Shown in pieces: positions 1-6,131 of a stretch of 7,261 bases of DNA. Every line of letters starts with the position of its first letter. The stretch's first letter is position 1. Source of the DNA: Caldithrix sp. (lineage in GTDB: Bacteria; KSB1; UBA2214; DYKH01); assembly GCA_020722685.1 (NCBI GenBank), contig DYKH01000043.1, positions 1 through 7,261 on the forward strand. Reading direction: 5' to 3'. The notes below the pieces were generated by a model. It searched no databases, had not been told where the DNA came from, and was given only the letters and a program-made list of their open reading frames with translations. The position numbers and the translations under genes are program-made.

Positions 1-109
1 AAAGCCAATTTAAGTTTGACCTATTATCCATTTTTGGTTCCGGCTTGTCCGGGTAAGGAGATGCCAGTATTCAAAGGGATAACATGAAAAAACGACCCTT
101 AACGAGCAT

Positions 110-136
110 AGCCCAGCCAAACCATTAGACCGGGCT
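110..136. terminator. Hairpin spanning the PspC-gene stop codon; weak terminator candidate
   Basis: Arms at 110-118 (AGCCCAGCC) and 128-136 (GACCGGGCT) pair over nine positions when G-T wobbles are allowed. The nine-base loop contains the TAA stop codon of the PspC-domain gene. No run of T follows on the minus strand, so it is not a classical intrinsic terminator. It may act as a 3'-end stabilising structure or be incidental. The rest of 1-124 shows no gene; a plus-strand ATG at 84 opens only 14 codons. Confidence 0.25.
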
Positions 137-904
137 TCTGTTCTGTTGGCTGTCACCTTGAGTAGTTTTTCTTGATCGTCTCTCCTTCTCCGCAGCCGCA
201 GGCTCCACGGTTGTGACCATTTCGACTTTCATTGGTTCCTCTTGTACGGCTATTACCATGGCAAGGTAAGCCAGAATTCCAAGCCAAAAGCTTGTGGAAA
301 CGGTCAACAGCAGGTAGCCGATTCGAACCAAAGCAACATCGACGCTCCAATATTTCGCCAGGCCGCCGCAGACGCCAGCGATCATTCTCTCCTGACGGCT
401 CCGGGAAAGTCTCTGCTCAAAATCTGTGGCGCCTTGCCCCTGAGCATTGTCGCCACTGCCTTTATGCCTTTCATTTCGCAGGACTGAGCCGATCATCCAG
501 AGACCCAACAGCACCAGCAGAATGGGGCCGATGTACCTCCAGCGGAAAGGCCAGAAATGCCAGAGAGGCCAGTCGCAAGGCCAAGGCAAATCCAAAGTCC
601 GGTGATAAAAAAATGCGAGGCCGACGAGGAGCAGCACAATTCCGGCGACCATGCCCGCATCTGCCGGCCTGCCTTGCTCGCTTTGCGACAACCCATGATG
701 GGCAGGATTTTCGGGGATCAGTACCAAACAAACCAGATAGGCTAAAAGCCCAAGTCCATTCAAAAAAACCGACAATACCCAAAGGACGCGAATAACCGTT
801 GCATCCACTTTCGCAAATTCAGCAATTCCCCCGCACACCCCGCCAATCATGCGATTCAGCCTGGAGCGGAAAAGCTTACGGGGTTGGTAGTTGTCAGTGA
901 CCAT
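125..904 (-). CDS. Membrane protein with two PspC domains
   Basis: The 259-residue protein contains two PspC domains. The first is at about residues 11-66 (core GGVCGG at 21-26, then a hydrophobic helix ending in LIPE). The second is at about 161-224 (RMIAGVCGGLAKYW core, then another hydrophobic helix). Two further membrane segments lie between them, near 84-100 and 124-142. They are separated by a tryptophan-rich stretch with five Trp between 108 and 122. The C-terminal 35 residues are charged and probably cytoplasmic. In enterobacteria PspC is an inner-membrane sensor of envelope stress that acts with PspA and PspB; neither partner is seen here, so a sensor role is inferred. The start is well supported: GGAGGAG at 912-918 sits seven bases before ATG. 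The gene is separated from pcm by about 350 bp and probably has its own promoter. Single-domain PspC proteins are much shorter, so this is a duplicated form. Confidence 0.9.
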   Translation of the reverse strand: MVTDNYQPRKLFRSRLNRMIGGVCGGIAEFAKVDATVIRVLWVLSVFLNGLGLLAYLVCLVLIPENPAHHGLSQSEQGRPADAGMVAGIVLLLVGLAFFYHRTLDLPWPCDWPLWHFWPFRWRYIGPILLVLLGLWMIGSVLRNERHKGSGDNAQGQGATDFEQRLSRSRQERMIAGVCGGLAKYWSVDVALVRIGYLLLTVSTSFWLGILAYLAMVIAVQEEPMKVEMVTTVEPAAAEKERRSRKTTQGDSQQNRSPV

Positions 905-909
905 CTCTA

Positions 910-969
910 TTCTCCTCCGTTCGTGACGCTCAGTCTAGCCGTTTTTTGCAATAGAGACGGAGGCGAACG
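910..969 (-). promoter_or_regulatory. 5'-leader hairpin that could mask the ribosome binding site of the PspC gene
   Basis: On the minus strand the arm at 967-957 (TTCGCCTCCGT) pairs at 10 of 11 positions with 920-910 (ACGGAGGAGAA), which contains the whole GGAGGAG ribosome binding site. A competing perfect six-base pairing, 969-964 (CGTTCG) with 923-918 (CGAACG), uses overlapping bases and would leave most of the site free. Two mutually exclusive folds are therefore possible. Regulation by folding is inference; no ligand-binding core is recognised. Confidence 0.35.
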
Positions 970-984
970 ACCGTTGTTTCACCG

Positions 985-1013
985 ATCGTATCTACCTACC
1001 GGAGTGTCCCCAA
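985..1013 (-). promoter_or_regulatory. Weak sigma-70-like promoter candidate for the PspC gene
   Basis: Reading the minus strand, TTGGGG (1013-1008) and TACGAT (990-985) are separated by 17 bases. This gives three of six and four of six matches to the usual -35 and -10 hexamers. The position, about 80 bp before the PspC start codon and just upstream of the leader hairpin, is sensible. The matches are poor and the organism's own consensus is unknown, so this is only a candidate. Confidence 0.2.
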
Positions 1014-1133
1014 GATAAAGACGAAGCCGATACGTCTATTTCGTGACTCAATTCTGCAGAAATGTCAGGAAAGCCGTTGAAAGGATCGTGATGATCTATA
1101 TGCTATGAGAGATTTCCAAGCAAATGGACGAAT

Positions 1134-1214
1134 GAGAAAAGGTAGTTCCTCTACCAGTGGCCGGTGGACCGGACTCTCCGCACCGGCCTGTCGAGCATCA
1201 TCGCTCTTATGCTC
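1134..1214 (-). terminator. Three-hairpin cluster downstream of pcm; terminator or structured RNA
   Basis: Three hairpins follow each other within 75 bp. At 1193-1214, GAGCAT pairs with ATGCTC across a ten-base loop. At 1159-1188, GGCCGGTG pairs with CACCGGCC, with an inner CGGA/TCCG stem (1170-1173 with 1177-1180) around a three-base loop and a three-base bulge. At 1141-1155, GGTAG pairs with CTACC. On the minus strand the last hairpin is followed by TTTTCTC (1140-1134), which fits a terminator for pcm about 40-120 bp after its stop codon. The central stem of about 12 pairs with GC-rich arms is much stronger than chance in intergenic DNA. A small RNA or a REP-type element is the alternative. 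The remainder of 905-1253 shows no gene. Confidence 0.4.
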
Positions 1215-1253
1215 CGTTCCCAGTGGCCGAACAAGAAAGGAAAAACCGGATGG

Positions 1254-1991
1254 TTATTTTTCTGCTTCTCCGGTCATGGGCACAAACCGCACGGGGATGA
1301 GCTTGCTTTTTTCTACTTTACCATCCGCCTTTTTGCGCAACAAAACCAGCTCTTGAAAAAACGCCCCGACCGGCATGATCAGCCGCCCACCGACTTTTAA
1401 TTGCTCGATCAGCGGCTCAGGAATCTCTTTGGCGGCGGCCGTGATGATGACTGCATCGAACGGTGCATGCTCCGGCCATCCTTGATAGCCATCGCCGCAT
1501 AGCACGTGAACGTTCTTGTAGCCCAACGAATCCAACCGGGTGCGGGCCTGCTGGCAAAGAGGCTCAACGATCTCAATCGAGAATACTTCCTTAGCCAACA
1601 CGCTGAGCACCGCTGCTTGATAGCCCGAGCCGGTACCAATCTCCAAGACGCGTTCGTTGCCTTGCAGAGAAAGCATCATGGTCATATAAGCGACGATATA
1701 GGGTTGCGAAATGGTTTGTCCGTAGCCGATCGGCAACGGATTATCGTCATAGGCCCCGGTGATTTCCTCCTCCGGCACAAATTCGTGCCGAGGCACCTTT
1801 CGCATAGCTTCCAAGACACGTTGGTCGTTAATGCCACGAGCTTTGATCTGGGAATTTACCATTTCATTCCGCATTTTCGCCAACTGCTCCTGAGGGAGCC
1901 CGGATGGGGACTTTGACTGGGATTCATCTTTCATGCAAAAGCTCCCAAACGGGATCAGAGAGAAGAGACAAATGTAAACATATCGCCGCAT
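1254..1991 (-). CDS. pcm: Protein-L-isoaspartate O-methyltransferase with an N-terminal export signal
   Basis: This family transfers a methyl group from S-adenosylmethionine to L-isoaspartyl residues that arise in ageing proteins, starting their repair. The 245-residue protein shows the family landmarks: PRHEFVP at 67-73, [10 protein letters not shown] at 89-98, the SAM-binding loop [10 protein letters not shown] at 116-125, FDAVIITAA after residue 170 and RFVPMTG near 235-241. The catalytic domain starts near residue 40, where the E. coli enzyme begins. The first 39 residues are extra: a hydrophobic segment (about 5-18), Cys19, then a Ser/Lys/Gln-rich linker. This resembles a signal peptide or lipoprotein signal, but GSFC is a poor lipobox because Phe precedes the Cys. 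A strong GGGAGGTGA (2009-2001) supports the upstream ATG, although its spacing is rather long. A cytosolic form from Met40 (1874) is possible; AGGAG precedes it by about 12 bases. It appears to be a single-gene unit. Confidence 0.93.
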   Translation of the reverse strand: MRRYVYICLFSLIPFGSFCMKDESQSKSPSGLPQEQLAKMRNEMVNSQIKARGINDQRVLEAMRKVPRHEFVPEEEITGAYDDNPLPIGYGQTISQPYIVAYMTMMLSLQGNERVLEIGTGSGYQAAVLSVLAKEVFSIEIVEPLCQQARTRLDSLGYKNVHVLCGDGYQGWPEHAPFDAVIITAAAKEIPEPLIEQLKVGGRLIMPVGAFFQELVLLRKKADGKVEKSKLIPVRFVPMTGEAEK

Positions 1992-2232
1992 AGAACCAGT
2001 TCACCTCCCTTTCCTGATTGCCGTGATTCGAAACGGATAACTGATTACCGAAAGCTTGCGCCATTTCAACCTAGCCAGCAAAAGCCGGGGTCAAGTACGC
2101 CAAAGACAAACCAGGGATTTTCACGGATGCGCGTTTCCCTTTAGCATGGGGTCAGAACAAACATGGAGACTACGGCATCTTCCCAATGCAAAGGAGCAGC
2201 GACTGCGACGCATCGCGGAGAAACATCTTCAT

Positions 2233-2249
2233 AAAAACGGCCTGTTTTT
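2233..2249. repeat. Short A/T-armed hairpin in the pcm upstream gap
   Basis: AAAAAC at 2233-2238 pairs perfectly with GTTTTT at 2244-2249 across GGCCT. It resembles a small bidirectional terminator but the stem is nearly all A-T. In 1992-2319 I otherwise see no gene, no clear promoter and no RNA gene. Open frames on either strand there lack ribosome binding sites and recognisable protein features. Confidence 0.2.
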
Positions 2250-2319
2250 GGTTTTGCGGACGGTTGCTGCTGCCTTTCCGCGTTCCAAGCCTCCGCGTTG
2301 GATCATTTCCTCATAACCA

Positions 2320-2444
2320 TAGTTTGGCAAATTCTTTCTTAACACAATATGTAGGAGAACTCTCCCAGTTCGACCACAATATATATTCCTGATCGGCGTC
2401 TGGAGACGCCTCCTACGGCTTGAATTCAAAATTTTGCCAAACTA
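2320..2444. mobile_element. MITE/REP-like palindromic element, 125 bp
   Basis: The element is bounded by a perfect 12-bp terminal inverted repeat: TAGTTTGGCAAA at 2320-2331 and TTTGCCAAACTA at 2433-2444. Both ends carry TA, which would fit a TA target duplication. Inside lies a second inverted pair: GTAGGAGAACTCTCC at 2351-2365, and the reverse of GTAGGAGGCGTCTCC at 2416-2402, identical at 12 of 15 positions. The right inner arm also forms a GGCGTC/GACGCC hairpin (2395-2400 with 2405-2410). An 8-bp direct repeat CACAATAT occurs at 2343 and 2375. No protein is encoded. The GTAG start followed by a palindrome recalls REP elements, while the outer ends recall MITEs mobilised by an IS630/mariner-type transposase. 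Which family applies cannot be decided without other copies. Confidence 0.55.
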
Positions 2445-2526
2445 CTGCTCATAAAGCAAATGGCAAATACCTACGCCGGCATCCTCATCCTCGTGGGGGG
2501 CCTTGCCCATCAATTGGTTCTTCTCA

Positions 2527-3018
2527 CTAAAAGTACTCGAACTCCGGCAATGGAAATTCATGTGCGACAGCACTGAGCCATTGGTCATTCATCCGCCGCA
2601 ATCGTCGGCTAAGAATACGAGCCAAATTGGTCATCACTTTAAAACCCAGCAAGGGATTATCCTGCATCAGTTTCTCGAAATCACGCGAAGGTATGGAAAC
2701 TAACCTGACATTGCCCTTTGCCCTGGCCGAAGCAGAACGGAACCGGCGCTCGACGAAAGCCATCTCTCCAAAAATTTGCCCGCGCTTGACAATCATAACC
2801 TGTTTGGGGAGCGATATCCGCCTCTGCAATGAGCGGATCTCAATGACAACGCGGCCTTCAACCAAAATGTAAAGCGCGTTGCCTTCATCCTTTTCATCAA
2901 AGATGGTCTCATTCTTGTAAAACGTGCGCGAGGTGGATATTTCGGCAAGCTGATTCAGTTCTTTATCATTCAAACTATCCGCAAGAATGGACTTGCGCAA
3001 GTCTTCAACGAGATTCAT
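2527..3018 (-). CDS. Stand-alone cyclic nucleotide-binding domain protein
   Basis: The 163-residue protein is a single cNMP-binding beta-roll of the CRP/FNR/kinase-regulatory-subunit family. The region LYILVEGRVVIEI gives the early beta strands and the glycine turn. The phosphate-binding cassette follows as GQIFGEMAFVERRFRSASARA, with the conserved Glu in FGEMA and an Arg in FRSAS, so nucleotide binding is plausible. After the roll come two helices (about 110-150) and a short tail ending in EFEYF. There is no DNA-binding helix-turn-helix, so it is not a CRP-type transcription factor in itself. It may work by binding a partner protein. GGAGG (3026-3022) lies only three bases before the ATG, an unusually tight spacing. 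No other start is better. It lies 76 bp downstream of the small secreted protein gene, and could share its transcript. Confidence 0.88.
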   Translation of the reverse strand: MNLVEDLRKSILADSLNDKELNQLAEISTSRTFYKNETIFDEKDEGNALYILVEGRVVIEIRSLQRRISLPKQVMIVKRGQIFGEMAFVERRFRSASARAKGNVRLVSIPSRDFEKLMQDNPLLGFKVMTNLARILSRRLRRMNDQWLSAVAHEFPLPEFEYF

Positions 3019-3094
3019 AAACCTCCAACGCCGATCAGGTTTCCTTGGTGCATCACCCGGACTCTTGAGCGGCTTGAAAAATCACTTTCCAACC

Positions 3095-3508
3095 TTAATT
3101 CACAGCCATCTGCCGAACGGCTGTCCTATTCATCCCCTCGACCTTGACACTGTAGACTCTATTTCTTATCAACCTCGTCACCTTGCATTTTTCCACAAAC
3201 GGCACGGTAACCATAATGACTGTTTTTTGCGGATCATGCGTGGCCCAGGGGGTAATCTGAATCTCCTCTCCCATGACCTTTACTTCGATGTGGTCAATGG
3301 CGTACGCAGGGTTTGGCAAAACGCCATGCACCAGCAACTCAGCCTCCCCTTTTTCGGCCTGCAGGTTTGCGACTTCAACAGAGTCGACCACTACTTTTGT
3401 CAATGGCACATCCGGACCTTTTCCGCTCTTTTCACAAGTCAGGCTCAAGCAGCTCCATACCTCGACCAGCAAGATAAGAACAAGCCATTTCGCCTTGGGA
3501 TAGCTCAT
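3095..3508 (-). CDS. Small secreted or lipoprotein-like protein of unknown function
   Basis: I do not recognise this family. From Met at 3508 the protein has 137 residues. It has a Lys-containing start, a hydrophobic core (about 8-19) and cysteines at 20 and 25, followed by a charged linker (EKSGKG). This resembles a signal peptide, possibly of a lipoprotein cleaved before Cys20 (VWSC), although Trp at -2 is unusual. The mature part is rich in alternating hydrophobic residues (VVVDSVEVANL, IEVKVMGEEIQI, KTVIMVTVPF, RVYSVKVEG), suggesting a beta-sandwich of Ig-like type; that is inference. The frame is open upstream to a GTG/ATG at 3592/3589 that overlaps the NUDIX stop codon. I chose 3508 because the added 28 residues would bury the signal sequence. 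Neither start has a good ribosome binding site. It lies 80 bp after the NUDIX gene and is likely co-transcribed with it. Confidence 0.7.
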   Translation of the reverse strand: MSYPKAKWLVLILLVEVWSCLSLTCEKSGKGPDVPLTKVVVDSVEVANLQAEKGEAELLVHGVLPNPAYAIDHIEVKVMGEEIQITPWATHDPQKTVIMVTVPFVEKCKVTRLIRNRVYSVKVEGMNRTAVRQMAVN

Positions 3509-3588
3509 CGTTTTCAACCCAAAACATCTACTCTGACGCGGTGATCCACACATTCGGCCAACGTCGATCCGAACACCTATCCAGGCCA

Positions 3589-4116
3589 TCACATTTCAGC
3601 CGGAGAGTTATCGGCGTGTTGCTTCTCGTCAGCAGCGAACCTCACGAGCGCCTTTCGATGACTGGAAAAAGCGATATTCTGAGGCAGCGCATCCAGTGGG
3701 AAGAAGCGAGCCTCCAAGGCGTCATCGCCGGCCAACAAATCTCCACCGATTCGTTCCGCAACATACACCACCAACACCACATGCGATCGTGGGTCATCAC
3801 AAGCGCCGTAGACGTCGAAAAGCCGGCGGATTCTTACCTCCAGCCCGGTTTCCTCTTTGGTCTCCCGAATGGCCGTTTCCTGAGGGCTTTCTTCATATTC
3901 CATAAATCCTGCGGGCAAGCTCCAATCACCGGCCTTGGGATCGTATTTCCTTTTCACCAGTAGTACTTGTCCATCTTGGAACAGGATAACCGCCGCTGCC
4001 GGAGCCGGATTCAGGTAGTGGATGAATCCACATTCGTTACATACTGGGCGAACCCGTCCATTCTCGCTCCCTTCCGCCAACGGATGGCCGCATCGTGGGC
4101 AATATTTGTACTGCAA
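3589..4116 (-). CDS. NUDIX hydrolase with N-terminal zinc ribbon
   Basis: This is a NUDIX pyrophosphohydrolase, which cleaves nucleoside diphosphates linked to another group (X), probably in the cytoplasm. From the chosen start it has 175 residues. Residues 6-29 form a zinc ribbon (CPRC and CNEC). The NUDIX box runs from Gly70 to Leu92 and matches the family pattern exactly at Gly70, Glu76, Arg84-Glu85, Glu88-Glu89 and Gly91. The zinc ribbon resembles that of NudC (NADH pyrophosphatase), but the SQPWPFPxS signature that follows the NudC box is absent. NADH or decapping activity should not be assumed, and an ADP-ribose or related substrate is possible. I chose the TTG at 4116 because GGAG (4125-4122) stands five bases before it and the protein then opens with MQYKYCPRCG. 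ATG at 4131 or 4137 would add five or seven residues but has no ribosome binding site. The stop TGA overlaps a GTG/ATG of the next reading frame. Confidence 0.92.
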   Translation of the reverse strand: MQYKYCPRCGHPLAEGSENGRVRPVCNECGFIHYLNPAPAAAVILFQDGQVLLVKRKYDPKAGDWSLPAGFMEYEESPQETAIRETKEETGLEVRIRRLFDVYGACDDPRSHVVLVVYVAERIGGDLLAGDDALEARFFPLDALPQNIAFSSHRKALVRFAADEKQHADNSPAEM

Positions 4117-4121
4117 GCTTA

Positions 4122-4125
4122 CTCC
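4122..4125 (-). promoter_or_regulatory. GGAG ribosome binding site deciding a TTG start of the NUDIX gene
   Basis: On the minus strand GGAG is followed by TAAGC and then TTG at 4116. The in-frame ATG codons at 4131 and 4137 lie upstream of this site and have no comparable site of their own, which favours the TTG. Confidence 0.5.
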
Positions 4126-4224
4126 GAACATAATCATCAAGACAATCAATATGACGGTCGCAGCGACTTTGGATAGTAAGCCGCGGCGCGCATCGACTCA
4201 AGCAAATGGCATTGAAAGTTTCTT

Positions 4225-4245
4225 GGCGCCGGGCCCGGCCTCGCC
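4225..4245. terminator. GC-only hairpin between amidase and NUDIX genes; weak terminator candidate
   Basis: The 12-base perfect palindrome GCCGGGCCCGGC (4228-4239) is flanked by GGC (4225-4227) and GCC (4243-4245), giving a seven-pair stem with a three-base bulge about 10 bases after the amidase stop codon. No T run follows, so it may pause or stabilise transcript ends rather than terminate. It leaves open whether amidase and NUDIX share a transcript. Confidence 0.3.
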
Positions 4246-4254
4246 TCAGAATAG

Positions 4255-6090
4255 TCAATCCTTTGCTTGCCGTAGAAACTCTTCCATCGCATCAGCCAAA
4301 GCATCCGCCACCTTTTGCCGGTATTGCGCAGACCCGATTTGCATCTCTTCCTCAGGATGCATGATAAAAGCAGGCTCAACCAGCACCGCCGGCATTTGCG
4401 GCGGACGGCACAATGCCAAATTATCGTAGAATAGTCCAAAGTCCGGCAGCTTTAGCTTCTGCAACAACTTTCTATGGACCAGCCTGGCCAATTCATAACT
4501 TTGCGGGTGATAGTAATAGGTGCTCGTCCCACGACTCTTAAAAGGATTCACTCCATCCGGAAGCGCGTTGTGGTGCAAACTCAGCAAGATATCCGCGTCT
4601 AATGCCGCCGCGATGCGTGGTCGAGCGTTCAACGAAGCTCCTTCTTGGCCGTTTCGCGTCAAATACACGAAAGCGCCTTTTGCCTCCAGCTTTTGCTTCA
4701 CCGTTTCGGCGAGCAAAAGATTCACTTCACGTTCAGACAAACCAGTGGGCCCAACCGCGCCTGCATCCGGGCCATGTCCCGGATCGAGCAGGATGAACAG
4801 ACCTCGCAGCGGTGAATGCGGCCAACGTCGCAGTTTCGGCGGCTTCTTAATGTCCAACACGAAATCGTCGTTCTCATCATAAAAGGCGTTGTAACCCCAC
4901 TGCTGCTTCTCGTTCAATTCGATACGCAGCTCAAAAGTCCCCCGCGCCGTCTGCGTCCAGCGAATCTCCCGAATCAACGGATCGCTAAAGTCGTGCCGGA
5001 TCCAGTCCGTATCGGCGTCGATGCCATAAAATAAGACCCGGAGCGACTGCGGCTGAGTCATCTGCTCTATACGAAAAGGAACTCTTACTCCTGTAAACAC
5101 CAAGACGCGTGACTTTTTTCCGCGATTTTCCGTACGGACGACGCTCACCACAGAACGCGGCGGCGGCGTGCCGTCCGGCAGCAAGCGCACGTTCCAGCTC
5201 TCGACCCAGGCTTCTTCATGATCCGCCAAGCGCGCCCGCAGAAATGAGCCGGCCTGCCCATCGATCCAAAGCCGCACGCCTTTGGGAAGAAAGTAGTAGT
5301 ATCCCAAATACGGCGCAGTGCGCAGGATGCCGAGGTCCGGAATCAGCTCCCCGACCTGCGGCAAAGAATTGTCAATGATGGTCAAATGTCCGGGGGCCTC
5401 GACTGTTAAGGTGTCGTTCGCCGCGTTGACGAGCTTGAAAGTAATCTTTCGCTTTTCGCCCCAATCCAACGGCTGAAGCAAATAGCTGCCCGAATAGAAG
5501 CCTTGGCCATGCCTGGCCGACTGCGCGGCTTGTCCGAACACCGTTTCTCCCCAATAATCATCGGCCGTGACCGCCGTTTCTACCATGGGAATACCCTCAC
5601 GAACGCCTTCGATGCTAAAGCTTGCTTTGCATTTCGGCGTTCCGAGGAAGGAAACCCTGAAGAGGTCGCCTTGATGGAGCCGCCAGTCTCGCTGCGGAAG
5701 GATCGATTCCGCATCGATGCCAAGCGAATCACCTCGGGGGGCTTTGAGCAGCGGAGGTATCTTCACGTGGCGTTGCAGACGGAAGGAGTCCGCACCAGAC
5801 ACCGCCAAGCAGTCAAAAACAAAATCGCCGGGCGTGATGGGAAGATAGGCCAAGAAAGCGCCGTTGGCATACAAAGGTACTTCAAAGCCATTTATCGAGA
5901 GTTGGGCGTCTGCCGGCTTTACTTGACCGAAAATAAACGTTGAATCTTTGCTGGCCGCGGTCACAGTGCGGCCTTCTCGTGGATACACGATATTGATTCT
6001 TGGTTCAGCAGCCTGCAAAGTTGTTAGCATTCCCAACCAACAGAGCAGCAGGAGAGAGCAGCAGCCTCTTAAGATAGTGGGATTGAACAT
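4255..6090 (-). CDS. Secreted N-acetylmuramoyl-L-alanine amidase (Amidase_3)
   Basis: This enzyme cuts the amide bond between N-acetylmuramic acid and L-alanine in peptidoglycan, outside the cytoplasm. From Met at 6090 it has 611 residues. A signal peptide covers about 1-28 (hydrophobic 12-24, ending LQAA). Residues 30-420 form a long N-terminal part rich in beta strands. It contains a likely Ig-like domain near 31-110 and an AMIN-like stretch near 348-416, both tentative. The Amidase_3 catalytic domain fills 430-609. Its zinc and catalytic residues are visible: His439 in DPGHG, Glu453 in GLSERE, His506 in SLHHN and Glu572 in VEPAFI. The start is set by CCGGAG (6103-6098), seven bases before the ATG. 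A longer frame to 6192 lacks a site and would precede the signal peptide with 34 hydrophilic residues. At 611 residues it is longer than E. coli AmiA/B/C. No EnvC/NlpD-like activator is in the window. AMIN domains in the family bind the cell wall. Confidence 0.93.
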   Translation of the reverse strand: MFNPTILRGCCSLLLLCWLGMLTTLQAAEPRINIVYPREGRTVTAASKDSTFIFGQVKPADAQLSINGFEVPLYANGAFLAYLPITPGDFVFDCLAVSGADSFRLQRHVKIPPLLKAPRGDSLGIDAESILPQRDWRLHQGDLFRVSFLGTPKCKASFSIEGVREGIPMVETAVTADDYWGETVFGQAAQSARHGQGFYSGSYLLQPLDWGEKRKITFKLVNAANDTLTVEAPGHLTIIDNSLPQVGELIPDLGILRTAPYLGYYYFLPKGVRLWIDGQAGSFLRARLADHEEAWVESWNVRLLPDGTPPPRSVVSVVRTENRGKKSRVLVFTGVRVPFRIEQMTQPQSLRVLFYGIDADTDWIRHDFSDPLIREIRWTQTARGTFELRIELNEKQQWGYNAFYDENDDFVLDIKKPPKLRRWPHSPLRGLFILLDPGHGPDAGAVGPTGLSEREVNLLLAETVKQKLEAKGAFVYLTRNGQEGASLNARPRIAAALDADILLSLHHNALPDGVNPFKSRGTSTYYYHPQSYELARLVHRKLLQKLKLPDFGLFYDNLALCRPPQMPAVLVEPAFIMHPEEEMQIGSAQYRQKVADALADAMEEFLRQAKD

Positions 6091-6097
6091 GAACCCG

Positions 6098-6103
6098 CTC
6101 CGG
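6098..6103 (-). promoter_or_regulatory. Ribosome binding site deciding the amidase start
   Basis: CCGGAG on the minus strand, seven bases before ATG at 6090. It rejects the longer reading frame from 6192 and places the signal peptide at the N-terminus. Confidence 0.6.
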
Positions 6104-6131
6104 ATTTCCTTTTTCTGGCGGTTATTCTCAC

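Noticed and set aside
232..795. Long plus-strand frame opposite the PspC gene
   Set aside because: It is the antisense shadow of a clear PspC-domain gene. Its product is rich in Arg and Pro without any domain.
1154..1229. Direct repeat CCAGTGGCCG at 1154-1163 and 1220-1229
   Set aside because: Ten bases in a GC-rich hairpin region; too short on its own to name a repeat or attachment site.
2056..2316. Plus-strand 86-codon frame in the gap upstream of pcm
   Set aside because: The start is not ATG, no ribosome binding site is present, and the composition (many Arg, Ser, His) is typical of chance frames. Two GGGGTCA words (near 2089 and 2149) recall REP-associated sequences but are too short to call.
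2229..2429. Minus-strand 66-codon frame across the 2320-2444 element
   Set aside because: It is read through the palindromic repeats, has no ribosome binding site and shows no protein-like composition.
2442..2510. Minus-strand 22-codon frame (MGKAPHEDEDAGV) just after the cyclic-nucleotide-binding gene
   Set aside because: It has only a weak purine stretch upstream and its stop falls inside the end repeat of the mobile-like element; there is no independent support.
2460..2576. Plus-strand 38-codon frame starting MANTYAGILILVGG, looking like a small membrane peptide
   Set aside because: It has no ribosome binding site, overlaps the 3' end of the cyclic-nucleotide-binding gene on the other strand, and the hydrophobic look covers only about 20 residues.
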